Below, piece after piece: positions 25,106-33,559 of a stretch of 37,234 bases of DNA. A program made the position numbers and the translations under genes. The notes under the pieces were generated by a model that was given only the letters and a program-made list of their open reading frames with translations, was not told where the DNA came from and did no database searches. Positions within the stretch are counted from its first letter, which is position 1. Each line of letters opens with the position of its first letter. The stretch comes from Planctomycetaceae bacterium. GTDB taxonomy: Bacteria > Planctomycetota > Planctomycetia > Planctomycetales > Planctomycetaceae. The stretch lies in assembly GCA_002726205.1 (NCBI GenBank), contig PBSL01000006.1:99206-136439 (forward strand). The letters run 5' to 3'.

Positions 25106-26377
25106 ATGAGGTTGATGTCAATCGACCCGCAACAATCGCCGGAACGCCCGGAATCGACATCATCCACGCAGCAGGACCTTCCCGGATCTTTCGGGCGTTA
25201 TCAGATCGAGCGACTCCTCGGGCGGGGGGGGATGGGAAGGGTCTACCTCGCCCACGACCCCAAGAAAGGTCGCCGGGTTGCGTTGAAGGTGATGGCCAGA
25301 GAGACGGCCACCAACCCCACGCTGCTGAAGAGGTTTCGCGCCGAAGCCCTGGCCACACGAGAGCTCCAACACGAGAACATTGTTGGTGTGTACGAGGCGG
25401 GTTCGATCAATCACCAGTTCTACATCGCACTGGAATACATTGACGGGACCGACGTCAGCCAACTGATCGTCTCACGAGGCCCCTTGCCGGTCCAACGTTC
25501 ACTGGAGATCATCCGCCAGACAGCCGCTGCGCTCGAACAGGCCCACATCCAGGGGATCGTGCACCGGGACATCAAGCCCTCGAATATCCTCATCCGTCGC
25601 GATGGAGTCGTCAAACTCACCGACATGGGTCTGGCGCGATCGACCGATGATGCCAACCAATCCCGAATCACTCGAGCGGGCACAACCGTCGGCACCGTCG
25701 ACTACATCTCTCCCGAACAGGCCCGAGACAGTTCCTCGGCCGACACCCGCAGCGACATCTACTCCCTCGGCTGCAGCTGGTACCACATGCTCACCGGGCA
25801 AGCGATCTTTCCGGACGGCACCCTGACCGAAAAGCTTCGCCACCACGCTGCCACCCCGCCACCGGATGCCAGGATCATCAACGAATCGATCTCCGGGAAC
25901 ATCGCTGTGGTCCTGGAGCGGATGCTCGCTAAAGACCCCGATCGGCGTTATCAGGACCCCACCCAGCTGATCGCAGCACTCGATGGCGTCGAAGACGACC
26001 GCGAAGACCTTTCGATCGACATCCTCGCCGGGCTCGCTGAAGGCGACAACAGCCTGTCACCGACAACCACTCCACCACCCCCCGCTGCGCCGCGGCCAGC
26101 GCGTTCCCGGGCGGCTTCGCCGCCGCCATCACCGCGATCGCGTCGAACCCAGAGGCGTCCCGACGCCGACGAACAGACCGGACCCGACTGGTCGACACTC
26201 AAGCCGATCGGCCTGCTGATGTTCTGCCTACTGCTGGTCCTCTTGTGTGGCTGGTTCCTGTTCAACCTCAGCCAGTCACTAGATGTCTCTGAACGCCCAG
26301 ACGGCCTGAGTGTCGGCTCCGTCACCAGCGGGGCCACCAGCGACATTCCTCTGCCCGCGACACGGGCGACCCCCTAG
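25106..26377 (+). CDS. Membrane-anchored Ser/Thr protein kinase (PknB-like)
   Basis: A 423-residue Hanks-type kinase. ATG 25106 or ATG 25115 (after GATGAGG) may start it. The kinase domain (about 30-290) has the glycine loop GRGGMGRV, the ATP-binding Lys61 in VALKVM, HRDIKPSN with catalytic Asp155, and Asp173 in TDMGLA, where the usual DFG is DMG. The TVGTVDYISPEQ activation segment is intact. A Pro/Arg/Ser-rich linker (about 315-355) precedes a single membrane helix (about 368-389) and a short outer tail, so the kinase faces the cytoplasm. The tail has no PASTA or other sensor domain. It ends tail to tail with an FHA-containing histidine kinase; the two stops share CTAG. Confidence 0.95.
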   Translation: MRLMSIDPQQSPERPESTSSTQQDLPGSFGRYQIERLLGRGGMGRVYLAHDPKKGRRVALKVMARETATNPTLLKRFRAEALATRELQHENIVGVYEAGSINHQFYIALEYIDGTDVSQLIVSRGPLPVQRSLEIIRQTAAALEQAHIQGIVHRDIKPSNILIRRDGVVKLTDMGLARSTDDANQSRITRAGTTVGTVDYISPEQARDSSSADTRSDIYSLGCSWYHMLTGQAIFPDGTLTEKLRHHAATPPPDARIINESISGNIAVVLERMLAKDPDRRYQDPTQLIAALDGVEDDREDLSIDILAGLAEGDNSLSPTTTPPPPAAPRPARSRAASPPPSPRSRRTQRRPDADEQTGPDWSTLKPIGLLMFCLLLVLLCGWFLFNLSQSLDVSERPDGLSVGSVTSGATSDIPLPATRATP

Positions 26378-28140
26378 CTCTCGATAGCCACGGCCCCTTC
26401 ATCCGGCTCCTCAGGCTCCGCCGTCCGCAGCGGCCACGTCAGCCGGAAACGGCAGCCGGCGCCGGGCGAATTCTCCACCTGAATCTCACCGCCGTGTTCT
26501 CCAATGATCTTGTGGCTGACGGCCAACCCAAGGCCGGTTCCGCGAGCCCCCTTGGAAGACTCGAAGATCGCAAACAATTGTGGCATCTCGTTCTCGGGAA
26601 CACCGGTCCCGTTATCCTCGACATCAATGAAAGCCCATTCGGCCGACGAGTCGATCCCGGTAGTCACACTCACTTTCGCACCGGGGCGCCCCTCGACAGC
26701 ATCGATGGCATTGACAACCACGTTGAGCACGGCGCGATGGATTCCCTCGGGATCGCAGTCCACCTCGCGGGGGCGTTCGGAGAGCTCACACTGCAAACAC
26801 ACGTGTGTCTCCCCGGCACGCGCCTGCAGCAACTCGCACACATCCGTGACAATCCCGTTGACATCGGCACGTTTCCAGGCCGGCAGCCGATCGGTGCTGT
26901 AGGTCAGCATGTCCATCACGAGGTCGTAAATTCGCCCCTGGTTGCGATCGACGATTCCCCAGCCTTTCTCGATCAACTGTTCATCGTGGTCCTTCAAGCC
27001 GAGGTTGATCAGGTAGCTGCCGCCACGGACTCCCTGAAGGATATTCTTGATGTGATGGCTCAGCGTCGCGATCGCCTGTCCGACAGCCGCCAACCGTTCC
27101 GCTTTCACGAGCGCCTGCTGCGACCTCTGCCCATCGATGGCCAACCCGGCGTGACGGCCAATCGCCACCAGCAAACGCAAGGATTCTTCGGTCAATCGCC
27201 CGGCCGGTGAACGCGTTTTCATCACGTCGGCGACATCGGTCGTGGTGTCGAGATAGATCACTCCGAGCACCGTTTGGCGGCCGACCAACGGCGCGCACAC
27301 GGCTTCCCGCACGCCAGCCTGCAGAATACTGCGACCGCCGGAAAACCGGTTGTCATGTTGCGCATCCGATGTACGGACACCGTGCCCTTGCATCATCACC
27401 ACGTCCACGATGCTTCGCGGGACCGGCATTGTATCATCGCAGGACCGGCTGTCCCTCATATGCCCACGCCCCCGGTAGACCCGGGGTACAGGCAGACCCG
27501 ATTCCCGTGAGACCATCAGCACGCAACCCCGATCTGCAGAAACCACCTCGAGGGCCACGTCCAAAATCCCTTGCAGGATCGTTTCCAGCGTAGCCGTTGG
27601 ATCAGCAACCTCTTCACTGATTCGATAAAGGGCCGCCAGGCTCGCCAGCGCCTCGGCCTCGGTCGACTCCGATACACCTACCGATTCGAATGGACGCTCC
27701 TCAGATGACCCGGCGGAAGTCTCTGTGCCGGCTTCCGCGGCGGTGACTGGCCGGCGGCCTTCCGGCGGATCGATCGCACTCACAATGCTCGAACGATCCT
27801 CGGCACCACTGACAAGGTCCACAGGAAGCGGTTTGCTCGATCCGACACCGACGACACGGAACAACAACACGGTTTGACCTACCTGAAGCTGATCACCGTC
27901 AACGATCCGTTGCCGATCGATCTGTGCTCCATTCAGGAACGTGCCATTGACACTCCCAAGATCAGACAGCACGAAACCGGTCTCTGCCCATTCAAGAGCG
28001 GCATGAAAACGAGAAGCTTCACTGTCGGGTAGACGCACCGCGTTGTCAGCACCCCGGCCGATACCAGCCCGGCGTCGACCGATCTGGAACCGCGTCCCTT
28101 GACCGGTCCCTTCCACGATCAGCAGCGTCGCGGTTGCCAC
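26374..28140 (-). CDS. FHA-GAF sensor histidine kinase
   Basis: A soluble sensor kinase of 588 residues from GTG 28140, chosen because GAGGG lies eight bases upstream; GTG 28149 is the longer alternative and would have that sequence directly against it. An FHA domain fills about 5-95 (IGRGADNAVRL, SRFHAAL, DLGSVNGTFLNG), which normally binds phosphothreonine. A GAF domain covers about 165-320. The kinase core has the H-box LSHHIKNIL with His362, N-box NVVVNAID, G1 DVEDNGTGVP, F-box LFAIFESSKG and G2 GTGLGL. No receiver domain or response regulator gene is in the window. The tail-to-tail Ser/Thr kinase is a natural candidate to create the FHA ligand. Confidence 0.93.
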   Translation of the reverse strand: MATATLLIVEGTGQGTRFQIGRRRAGIGRGADNAVRLPDSEASRFHAALEWAETGFVLSDLGSVNGTFLNGAQIDRQRIVDGDQLQVGQTVLLFRVVGVGSSKPLPVDLVSGAEDRSSIVSAIDPPEGRRPVTAAEAGTETSAGSSEERPFESVGVSESTEAEALASLAALYRISEEVADPTATLETILQGILDVALEVVSADRGCVLMVSRESGLPVPRVYRGRGHMRDSRSCDDTMPVPRSIVDVVMMQGHGVRTSDAQHDNRFSGGRSILQAGVREAVCAPLVGRQTVLGVIYLDTTTDVADVMKTRSPAGRLTEESLRLLVAIGRHAGLAIDGQRSQQALVKAERLAAVGQAIATLSHHIKNILQGVRGGSYLINLGLKDHDEQLIEKGWGIVDRNQGRIYDLVMDMLTYSTDRLPAWKRADVNGIVTDVCELLQARAGETHVCLQCELSERPREVDCDPEGIHRAVLNVVVNAIDAVEGRPGAKVSVTTGIDSSAEWAFIDVEDNGTGVPENEMPQLFAIFESSKGARGTGLGLAVSHKIIGEHGGEIQVENSPGAGCRFRLTWPLRTAEPEEPDEGAVAIES

Positions 28141-28162
28141 GATTTTCACCCTCGAACGAAAA

Positions 28163-28194
28163 CGCTCGGCGACGCGACACCGCGCCGTCGAGCG
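28163..28194. repeat. Hairpin in the leader of the FHA-GAF histidine kinase gene
   Basis: CGCTCGGCGACG (28163-28174) and CGCCGTCGAGCG (28183-28194) are near-perfect inverted arms around an eight-base loop. In minus-strand RNA 11 of 12 positions pair if one G-U is allowed. It sits between the candidate promoter and start codon. It could act as an operator or as an RNA structure affecting translation. Confidence 0.45.
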
Positions 28195-28196
28195 TC

Positions 28197-28205
28197 ATCA
28201 TAACA
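28197..28205 (-). promoter_or_regulatory. Possible extended -10 promoter of the FHA-GAF histidine kinase
   Basis: On the minus strand TGTTATGAT (28205-28197) fits an extended -10 (TGN plus TATGAT, five of six). No convincing -35 is seen. The start would lie near 28190, inside the inverted repeat at 28163-28194, with a leader of about 50 bases. Confidence 0.35.
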
Positions 28206-28238
28206 CGGTGAACAATCCCGAGGGATCTTCCGTCGCGA

Positions 28239-28850
28239 TCAGTTGGTGGCCTCGGCGTAACGCCGCGCCACTTCGTTCCAGTTGATCACGGCGAAGAACG
28301 CCTGGATGTAGTCCGGACGACGATTCTGATAATTCAGGTAGTAGGCGTGTTCCCACACATCCAGACCCAGAATCGGGGTACGCCCCTGCGAGAGCGGTGT
28401 GTCCTGGTTGGCGGTACTTTCCACGACCAACCCGTCCTCGCCCACACTCAACCAGGCCCAGCCACTACCGAATCGCGTCGCAGCGGCCTTAGCAAACTGC
28501 TCCTGGAATCCTTCCAGGCTTCCGCAGGCCGCATCGATCGCCGCGGCCAAAGCCCCTTCCGGTGAACCACCACCATCAGGACTCATCACAGTCCAGAACA
28601 ACGAGTGATTCGCGTGTCCCCCCCCGTTATTCTGCACAGCACCCCGAATGGCTTCCGGCACCGCACCCAGATCGCTGACAAGTTCTTCAACGCTCTTTCC
28701 CGCCAGGTCGTCGTGCCCGTCCAGGGCGGCATTGACATTGTTGATATAGGCGTTGTGGTGTTTGCTGTGATGGATTTCCATCGTCTGGGCGTCAATATGT
28801 GGTTCCAGCGCATCGTAAGCGTAGGGAAGTTCGGGCAACTCATATGCCAT
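28239..28850 (-). CDS. sodA: Manganese superoxide dismutase
   Basis: A 203-residue Fe/Mn-family superoxide dismutase, starting at ATG 28850 with AGGAG nine bases upstream; the open frame extends further upstream but the family begins at [10 protein letters not shown]. Metal ligands are His27, His82, Asp164 and His168 (DVWEHAYYL). The [11 protein letters not shown] block and Gln149 in ANQDTPL are features of the Mn-type rather than the Fe-type enzyme. It converts superoxide to oxygen and peroxide in the cytoplasm; there is no signal peptide. It is divergent from a glycosyltransferase gene across an inverted repeat that may hold its promoter. Metal choice is inferred from sequence markers only. 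Confidence 0.96.
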   Translation of the reverse strand: MAYELPELPYAYDALEPHIDAQTMEIHHSKHHNAYINNVNAALDGHDDLAGKSVEELVSDLGAVPEAIRGAVQNNGGGHANHSLFWTVMSPDGGGSPEGALAAAIDAACGSLEGFQEQFAKAAATRFGSGWAWLSVGEDGLVVESTANQDTPLSQGRTPILGLDVWEHAYYLNYQNRRPDYIQAFFAVINWNEVARRYAEATN

Positions 28851-28912
28851 GGTGATCGTCTCCTGAGCTAATCCTCGTGGCCGGTCACTCCAGACGGCAA
28901 CCGCTGAAGCGT

Positions 28913-28940
28913 ATTGTAGAGGCTCCTCGACAACGAACAA
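28913..28940 (-). promoter_or_regulatory. Possible promoter of the superoxide dismutase gene
   Basis: On the minus strand TTGTTC (28940-28935), a 16-base spacer, then TACAAT (28918-28913), matching the -10 consensus at five of six. The start would be near 28906, giving a leader of about 56 bases. The -10 lies within the left arm of the inverted repeat 28913-28978. Confidence 0.4.
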
Positions 28941-28978
28941 CCGTGGCCGTGGCGAGTCTGAAAAGGGGACTCTACAAT
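28913..28978. repeat. Inverted repeat between the divergent sod and glycosyltransferase genes
   Basis: ATTGTAGAGGCTCC (28913-28926) and GGGGACTCTACAAT (28965-28978) match as inverted arms at 12 of 14 positions, including nine uninterrupted outer bases, separated by 38 bases. Each arm carries an outward-facing TACAAT. It may be an operator or a pair of diverging promoter elements. Confidence 0.5.
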
Positions 28979-29024
28979 GGGAATCTCGCCACGTGTCCCG
29001 CCTCACCGAAACTCTCCCAACCCG

Positions 29025-29735
29025 ATGTCCCCACGTGTCCTGACTTCGTTGCCAGTTTTCAACGAGGCCGCGCATGTTGACGCGGTCCTTGAGCAGGTCC
29101 GAAACCATTGCCTGGACATTCTCGTCGTCGACGATGGATCCTCCGACGGAACCGCCGAGCGTTTGGCCCGCCACCCCGACATCCGAGTCGAGACTCACGG
29201 CAGCAACCGTGGTTACGGCGCCGCGTTGTTGACCGCTTTCGATCATGCCATCCGGCATGAGTTCGACATCCTTGTGACCATCGACTGCGATGGGCAGCAT
29301 GAACCGAAACGGATTCCGCCGCTGGTCCACGCCTTGCAGGAAAGCCAGGCTGACATCTTGTCGGGCAGTCGTTACCTGGAAACAGATCTTTCGGCCAGTT
29401 CACCACCGGAAGATCGGCGCCGCATCAATGTCGAGATCACGGCCCGGCTCAACCGGATACTTGGCCTGCAACTGACCGACGCATTTTGCGGCTTCAAGGC
29501 TTACCGCACCTCCACCCTGCAGGAACTTTCCCTGACTGAAACCGGTTATGCCATGCCGCTGCAATTGTGGGTACAGGCCGCACGGCGGGGTTTGAAGATC
29601 GTCGAATTTCCTGTCCCCCTGATCTATCTCGACGAGGACCGGTCCTTCGGTGGCGCCCTCGACGATTCCAACAGCCGAATGTCATACTACCTTGAGGTGC
29701 TCGATCGGGCCCTCGCCGCCACTCCTGGCGACTGA
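29025..29735 (+). CDS. Family 2 glycosyltransferase (dolichyl-phosphate mannosyltransferase-like)
   Basis: A 236-residue GT2 enzyme if ATG 29025 is used; ATG 28977 has AGGGG upstream and would add 16 residues that do not look like the family. The GT-A fold begins at once with [25 protein letters not shown] and the DXD-like [10 protein letters not shown] would bind nucleotide sugar and metal. ILSGSRYL and [12 protein letters not shown] are typical of the DPM1/polyprenyl-phosphate glycosyltransferase group. No membrane segment is evident, so it may be a soluble enzyme that meets lipid phosphate acceptors at the membrane. It lies 29 bases before a BshC-like gene on the same strand. Confidence 0.88.
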   Translation: MSPRVLTSLPVFNEAAHVDAVLEQVRNHCLDILVVDDGSSDGTAERLARHPDIRVETHGSNRGYGAALLTAFDHAIRHEFDILVTIDCDGQHEPKRIPPLVHALQESQADILSGSRYLETDLSASSPPEDRRRINVEITARLNRILGLQLTDAFCGFKAYRTSTLQELSLTETGYAMPLQLWVQAARRGLKIVEFPVPLIYLDEDRSFGGALDDSNSRMSYYLEVLDRALAATPGD

Positions 29736-29764
29736 CACTCCGCCTTCCTGTCACAACACCTGCC

Positions 29765-31399
29765 GTGACCGCCTCTTCTCACACCTCCACACCGCCCGCC
29801 CGCTGTGTCCCGCGCCAGAACCGCGAATTCCTGGCTGACCCGCGGTTGGCTGACGCGCCCGGGCTGGCCGACGCGGCACATCGAACATTCGCCCAGTCAC
29901 AGGCGATCTTCGGAGGCCGATCGCTGCACAGCCTTCGGCAATGGACCGCCGAGGACACCTTCGTCGCCGCAAACCGGTACGCCGCCGAGTTCGGGCGCCG
30001 GATGCCGACATCGCCCGGTGACGGCCCGATCATCGTCGGCGGCCACCAACCGACACTCTTTCATTGTGGCGTCTTGTTGAAGAATTTCGCGATCTCTCGT
30101 CTGGCCCGCCACGTCGGTGGTGCGGCCCTGAATCTGATCGTCGACAATGATCTTGCCACTTCTGGGCAACTGAAACTTCCGGCCGCTGATCCGGCCAATC
30201 CCGCTTTCTCACACGTTTCGTTCACCGACCAACCTCTGGCCAGGCCGTGGGAAGATCTTGATTGCGGCCCGGACACTGAATTCCATACGTTTGCCGACCG
30301 TGTCCACACGGCGATGTCGGCCTGGGACATCGACCCGGTCCTGCCCGAGATCTGGCCTGCGGCGATGACAGCAGCTCGCCGAGGTGCCGGAATGTCTGAC
30401 TGCCTTTCGGCACCCCGTATGGCTCTCCAGGACGATCTTGGAGCTTCCACATTCGAGTTGCCCATCTCGCGATTGGCTTCAAGGGAACCTTTTCAATGGT
30501 ACGTCGCGTTTCTGTTGGGAGATGCCGAGCGGTTTGCTGTCGAACACAATCAGGCCCTGGCTGTCTACCGCCGCGTCCATCGCGTTCGCAGTCGTACCCA
30601 TCCAGCTCCCGACCTCACTCGAGACGGAGATTGGGTCGAAACCCCGTTCTGGTGCTGGCACGCCGGTGAAACGAGAAGACGCCGTCTGCTGACGAACAGC
30701 ACGGCCGAGGGCATTTTGCTCAGTGACGGAACCCGTCACTTGCAGACGCTGCCGCGAACCACTTCTGACGATCCCAAATCGGCAGCCGACCTGCTGGCCG
30801 AGTTGCAACGAGGCGGGCTGCGGATTCGGCCCAGCGCTCTCTCCACCACACTGTTTGCCCGTGTCTTCCTCGCAGATCTGTTCGTCCACGGAATCGGCGG
30901 TTCCAAGTACGACGAAGTCACCGACATGTTGATGGAACGCTTCTTCGAAATTGCACCGCCGACTTTCCTGACATTGAGCGGAACTTTACACCTTCCTTTG
31001 GCTGAGCCCTACGACGTGGCAATCGATGATCTCACGCAACTGGAATCACGTTTGCGGCGGATCCGCTACAACTCCCAGGAATTTCTTCCAGCCGGCTGTG
31101 GCTCCGATCTGCAGGACCAGAAGCGTCGTTTGATCGCCGATCAACAAAACGACCAGCGGTTACCGACACCCCAATCCCGGCAACGTCGGAAAGCCCGTTA
31201 TCAGGAGTTCCGGTCCGTCAATCAGGCCTTGCGAAAACACACCGACGATTCCTGGCGAGCACACGAGCAAACCCATCACGAGATTCGGCGACAACTCGAT
31301 GCCAATGCCGTGTTGGCCAACCGTGAGTTCTCCTTCTGCCTGTTCCCGAAGGAGTTGCTGAAGTCGTTTTTTGAGCTCTCGCTGACCGGCCTGACGTGA
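29765..31399 (+). CDS. Uncharacterised protein, distantly similar to the bacillithiol enzyme BshC
   Basis: A 544-residue cytoplasmic protein starting at GTG 29765; no good Shine-Dalgarno sequence is visible and no in-frame ATG occurs early. I do not recognise a firm family. The block IIVGGHQPTLFHCGVLLKNFAI (about 89-110) resembles the GGQQ..L.TGPLY..K core of BshC. The C-terminal part is charged and probably coiled (about 440-515), ending FCLFPKELLKSFFEL, much like BshC, which ends in a coiled coil and an FP...LQER tail. Between them RPSALSTTLFARVFLADLFVHGIGGSKYDE would correspond to the family's Gly-rich segment. BshC adds cysteine to GlcN-malate to form bacillithiol. The relation is a guess from pattern, not established. 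Confidence 0.6.
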   Translation: MTASSHTSTPPARCVPRQNREFLADPRLADAPGLADAAHRTFAQSQAIFGGRSLHSLRQWTAEDTFVAANRYAAEFGRRMPTSPGDGPIIVGGHQPTLFHCGVLLKNFAISRLARHVGGAALNLIVDNDLATSGQLKLPAADPANPAFSHVSFTDQPLARPWEDLDCGPDTEFHTFADRVHTAMSAWDIDPVLPEIWPAAMTAARRGAGMSDCLSAPRMALQDDLGASTFELPISRLASREPFQWYVAFLLGDAERFAVEHNQALAVYRRVHRVRSRTHPAPDLTRDGDWVETPFWCWHAGETRRRRLLTNSTAEGILLSDGTRHLQTLPRTTSDDPKSAADLLAELQRGGLRIRPSALSTTLFARVFLADLFVHGIGGSKYDEVTDMLMERFFEIAPPTFLTLSGTLHLPLAEPYDVAIDDLTQLESRLRRIRYNSQEFLPAGCGSDLQDQKRRLIADQQNDQRLPTPQSRQRRKARYQEFRSVNQALRKHTDDSWRAHEQTHHEIRRQLDANAVLANREFSFCLFPKELLKSFFELSLTGLT

Positions 31400-31479
31400 A
31401 CCGGGGACTGGTGAAGTACACTCACTCTGGATTACCATCTCGGTTGCTGATGCGCCGCTTCCCTCAAGGAGTTCACACG

Positions 31480-33531
31480 GTGAAAACTCTTTCTTCCCGC
31501 ACCACGCGACCCAACTCTCACCGGCTTCGTCACTTCTCGTTTTCCAGGCTGTTGCTGTGTGCGGTGGCCACGACCACCGTGGCCGCCACGGCGGTCGCCT
31601 GGCCGGCCAAGACGGCCCCTGGGACGCAGGATCGCCTGCAGAAGGACATCAAATACCTCTCATCCGATGATCTCGAGGGACGCGGGGTCGGTACGAAGGG
31701 ATTGAACCTCGCGGCCGACTACATCCGCAAGCAGTTCAAGGCAAACGGCCTGGATGTTTCACGAGTCGAAGGCAAGGCCTTTCAGCCTTTCACGCTGGTG
31801 ACCGATGTCAAACTCGGTAGCCCCAACACACTCACTCTCGTCGGCCCCAAGAAGCATACGTTTGAATTGAAGCAAGGAACCGATTTCGAGGTCTGTGCCT
31901 TTGGCGGCTCGGGAGAGATCAGTGGCGAACTGGTTTTCCTGGGCTACTCGATCGATGCTCCCAAATCCCATTACAGCGATCTGAAGGGGATCGACGTGAA
32001 GGGAAAGGTGGTCGTGATCATGCGGCGGACTCCCCTGCAGTCCGACCCGAACGGTCCGTTTGCCGCCCCGCACGGAGGCATTTCCCAACACGCCTCCCTT
32101 CGATCGAAGGTCAGCAATGCCTTCGGTGCCGGAGCCAAGGCAATTCTCTTCGTCAACGATCCTCATTCCAACCGCCAAAACGCCGCCCAGGAACTTGGTC
32201 GGGCCCGCGATGCTGTTGTCAGCGCCGCGGTGACCTTCGATGGCATCAACACCGACCAGAAAGACAAGCTCACCGAGTCACGCCGTCGCCTGGCTGCGGC
32301 CGTCAAGCGACTCGCCACCATCCAGAAAAAACAAAAACAGGGGCCAGCCGACCCCCTGATGCGTTTTGGTTACGGCCGCTCGGGTAACTCCCGAGAGATC
32401 CCCATCGTGCACATCACCCACAAGGCACTCGACCAGGTGCTCAAGGCCGGACTCAAGACAACGCTCACCAAGCTCGAAACGGCCATCGACAAAGACTACA
32501 AATCCAGGAGCCAGGTGGTGCCGGGCTGGCATGTCCAAATCAAGACGTCAATCACAACGGTTCGCACCGAAGTCAAGAACGTCATTGGCGTCCTGGAAGG
32601 TGAGGGGCCGCTCAAGGACGAGACGATCGTCATCGGCGCCCACTACGATCACGTCGGCATGGGCGGAACCGGGTCCCTGGCCCCCGGTTCCAAGGAGGTT
32701 CACAACGGTGCCGATGACAATGCCTCGGGAACCGTCAGCCTGATCGAATTGGCTCGTCGCCTGGCCGCGAGAAAGAAGAAGCTGCCCCGCCGCCTCGTGT
32801 TCATCGCCTTCACGGCTGAAGAACTGGGCCTGATCGGTTCTGCCCGTTACGTCGCCAACCCAGTCTTCCCTCTCGACAAGACCATCGCCATGTTCAACAT
32901 GGACATGGTCGGTCGCCTGCGGGAGAACCGACTGACGGTCTTCGGAACCGGCACCGCACCGCGATGGAAGAAGATGCTCGACGCCAAGGGGAAACGACAC
33001 GAGTTTGTCCTGTCGATGAAACCCAGCGGTTTTGGTCCCAGTGACCACTCCTCCTTCTACGGAAAGAAGATCCCGGTACTGCACTTCTTCACCGGCACAC
33101 ACAGCGATTATCACCGTCCCGGTGACGACTGGCCCAAGATCAACCTGGGAGGCATCGAGCAAGTCGTCGGACTGATCGAGGACATGGTCCTGGCCACGGC
33201 GCAAACCAAGGCCAGGCCCAAGTACGTCGAGCTCACGTCGCGAGCACAAGTCAACCGCAGCGGCAGCCGCCCGTATTTCGGCAGCATTCCCGATTTTGCC
33301 AGCGATGCGAAGGGCTATGCCATTTCGGGGGTTGGCCCCGGCAGTCCTGCCGCCAAGGGTGGCCTGAAGGGGGGGGACCTGATCATCGGTCTCGGCACTG
33401 CCAAGATCGGAGGCCTTGACGATTTTGATCTCGTGCTGAGGAAATACAAGGGGGGTGATACTGTCTCGGTGACCGTCCTCCGCGACGGAAAACGCAAGAC
33501 TCTCAAGATTACTCTCGCCAAACCGCGATAA
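31480..33531 (+). CDS. Exported M28 family aminopeptidase with PA-like and PDZ domains
   Basis: A 683-residue zinc peptidase. GTG 31480 is chosen for AAGGAG eight bases upstream; ATG 31450 and GTG 31396 (overlapping the previous stop as GTGA) are alternatives. A basic N-terminus and hydrophobic segment (about 24-40) act as signal peptide. A protease-associated-like region lies at about 110-270. The M28 core has His388 (GAHYDHVG), Asp413 (ADDNASG), Glu447-Glu448 (FTAEELG), Asp475 (NMDMVG) and His541 (THSDYH), the expected two-zinc set. A PDZ domain follows (about 600-683: ISGVGPGSPAAKGGLKGGDLIIGLG). It would trim peptides in the periplasm, possibly recognising ends through the PDZ. Confidence 0.93.
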   Translation: MKTLSSRTTRPNSHRLRHFSFSRLLLCAVATTTVAATAVAWPAKTAPGTQDRLQKDIKYLSSDDLEGRGVGTKGLNLAADYIRKQFKANGLDVSRVEGKAFQPFTLVTDVKLGSPNTLTLVGPKKHTFELKQGTDFEVCAFGGSGEISGELVFLGYSIDAPKSHYSDLKGIDVKGKVVVIMRRTPLQSDPNGPFAAPHGGISQHASLRSKVSNAFGAGAKAILFVNDPHSNRQNAAQELGRARDAVVSAAVTFDGINTDQKDKLTESRRRLAAAVKRLATIQKKQKQGPADPLMRFGYGRSGNSREIPIVHITHKALDQVLKAGLKTTLTKLETAIDKDYKSRSQVVPGWHVQIKTSITTVRTEVKNVIGVLEGEGPLKDETIVIGAHYDHVGMGGTGSLAPGSKEVHNGADDNASGTVSLIELARRLAARKKKLPRRLVFIAFTAEELGLIGSARYVANPVFPLDKTIAMFNMDMVGRLRENRLTVFGTGTAPRWKKMLDAKGKRHEFVLSMKPSGFGPSDHSSFYGKKIPVLHFFTGTHSDYHRPGDDWPKINLGGIEQVVGLIEDMVLATAQTKARPKYVELTSRAQVNRSGSRPYFGSIPDFASDAKGYAISGVGPGSPAAKGGLKGGDLIIGLGTAKIGGLDDFDLVLRKYKGGDTVSVTVLRDGKRKTLKITLAKPR

Positions 33532-33559
33532 AACGATCCGGCGGTCCATCCGCTGTTCG

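Noticed and set aside
1625-33376. Several runs of eight G or C (1625-1632, 10706-10713, 25224-25231, 28618-28625, 33369-33376) as a phase-variation signal
   Set aside because: About five such runs are expected by chance in 37 kb at roughly 60 percent GC, and all encode ordinary Gly or Pro codons.
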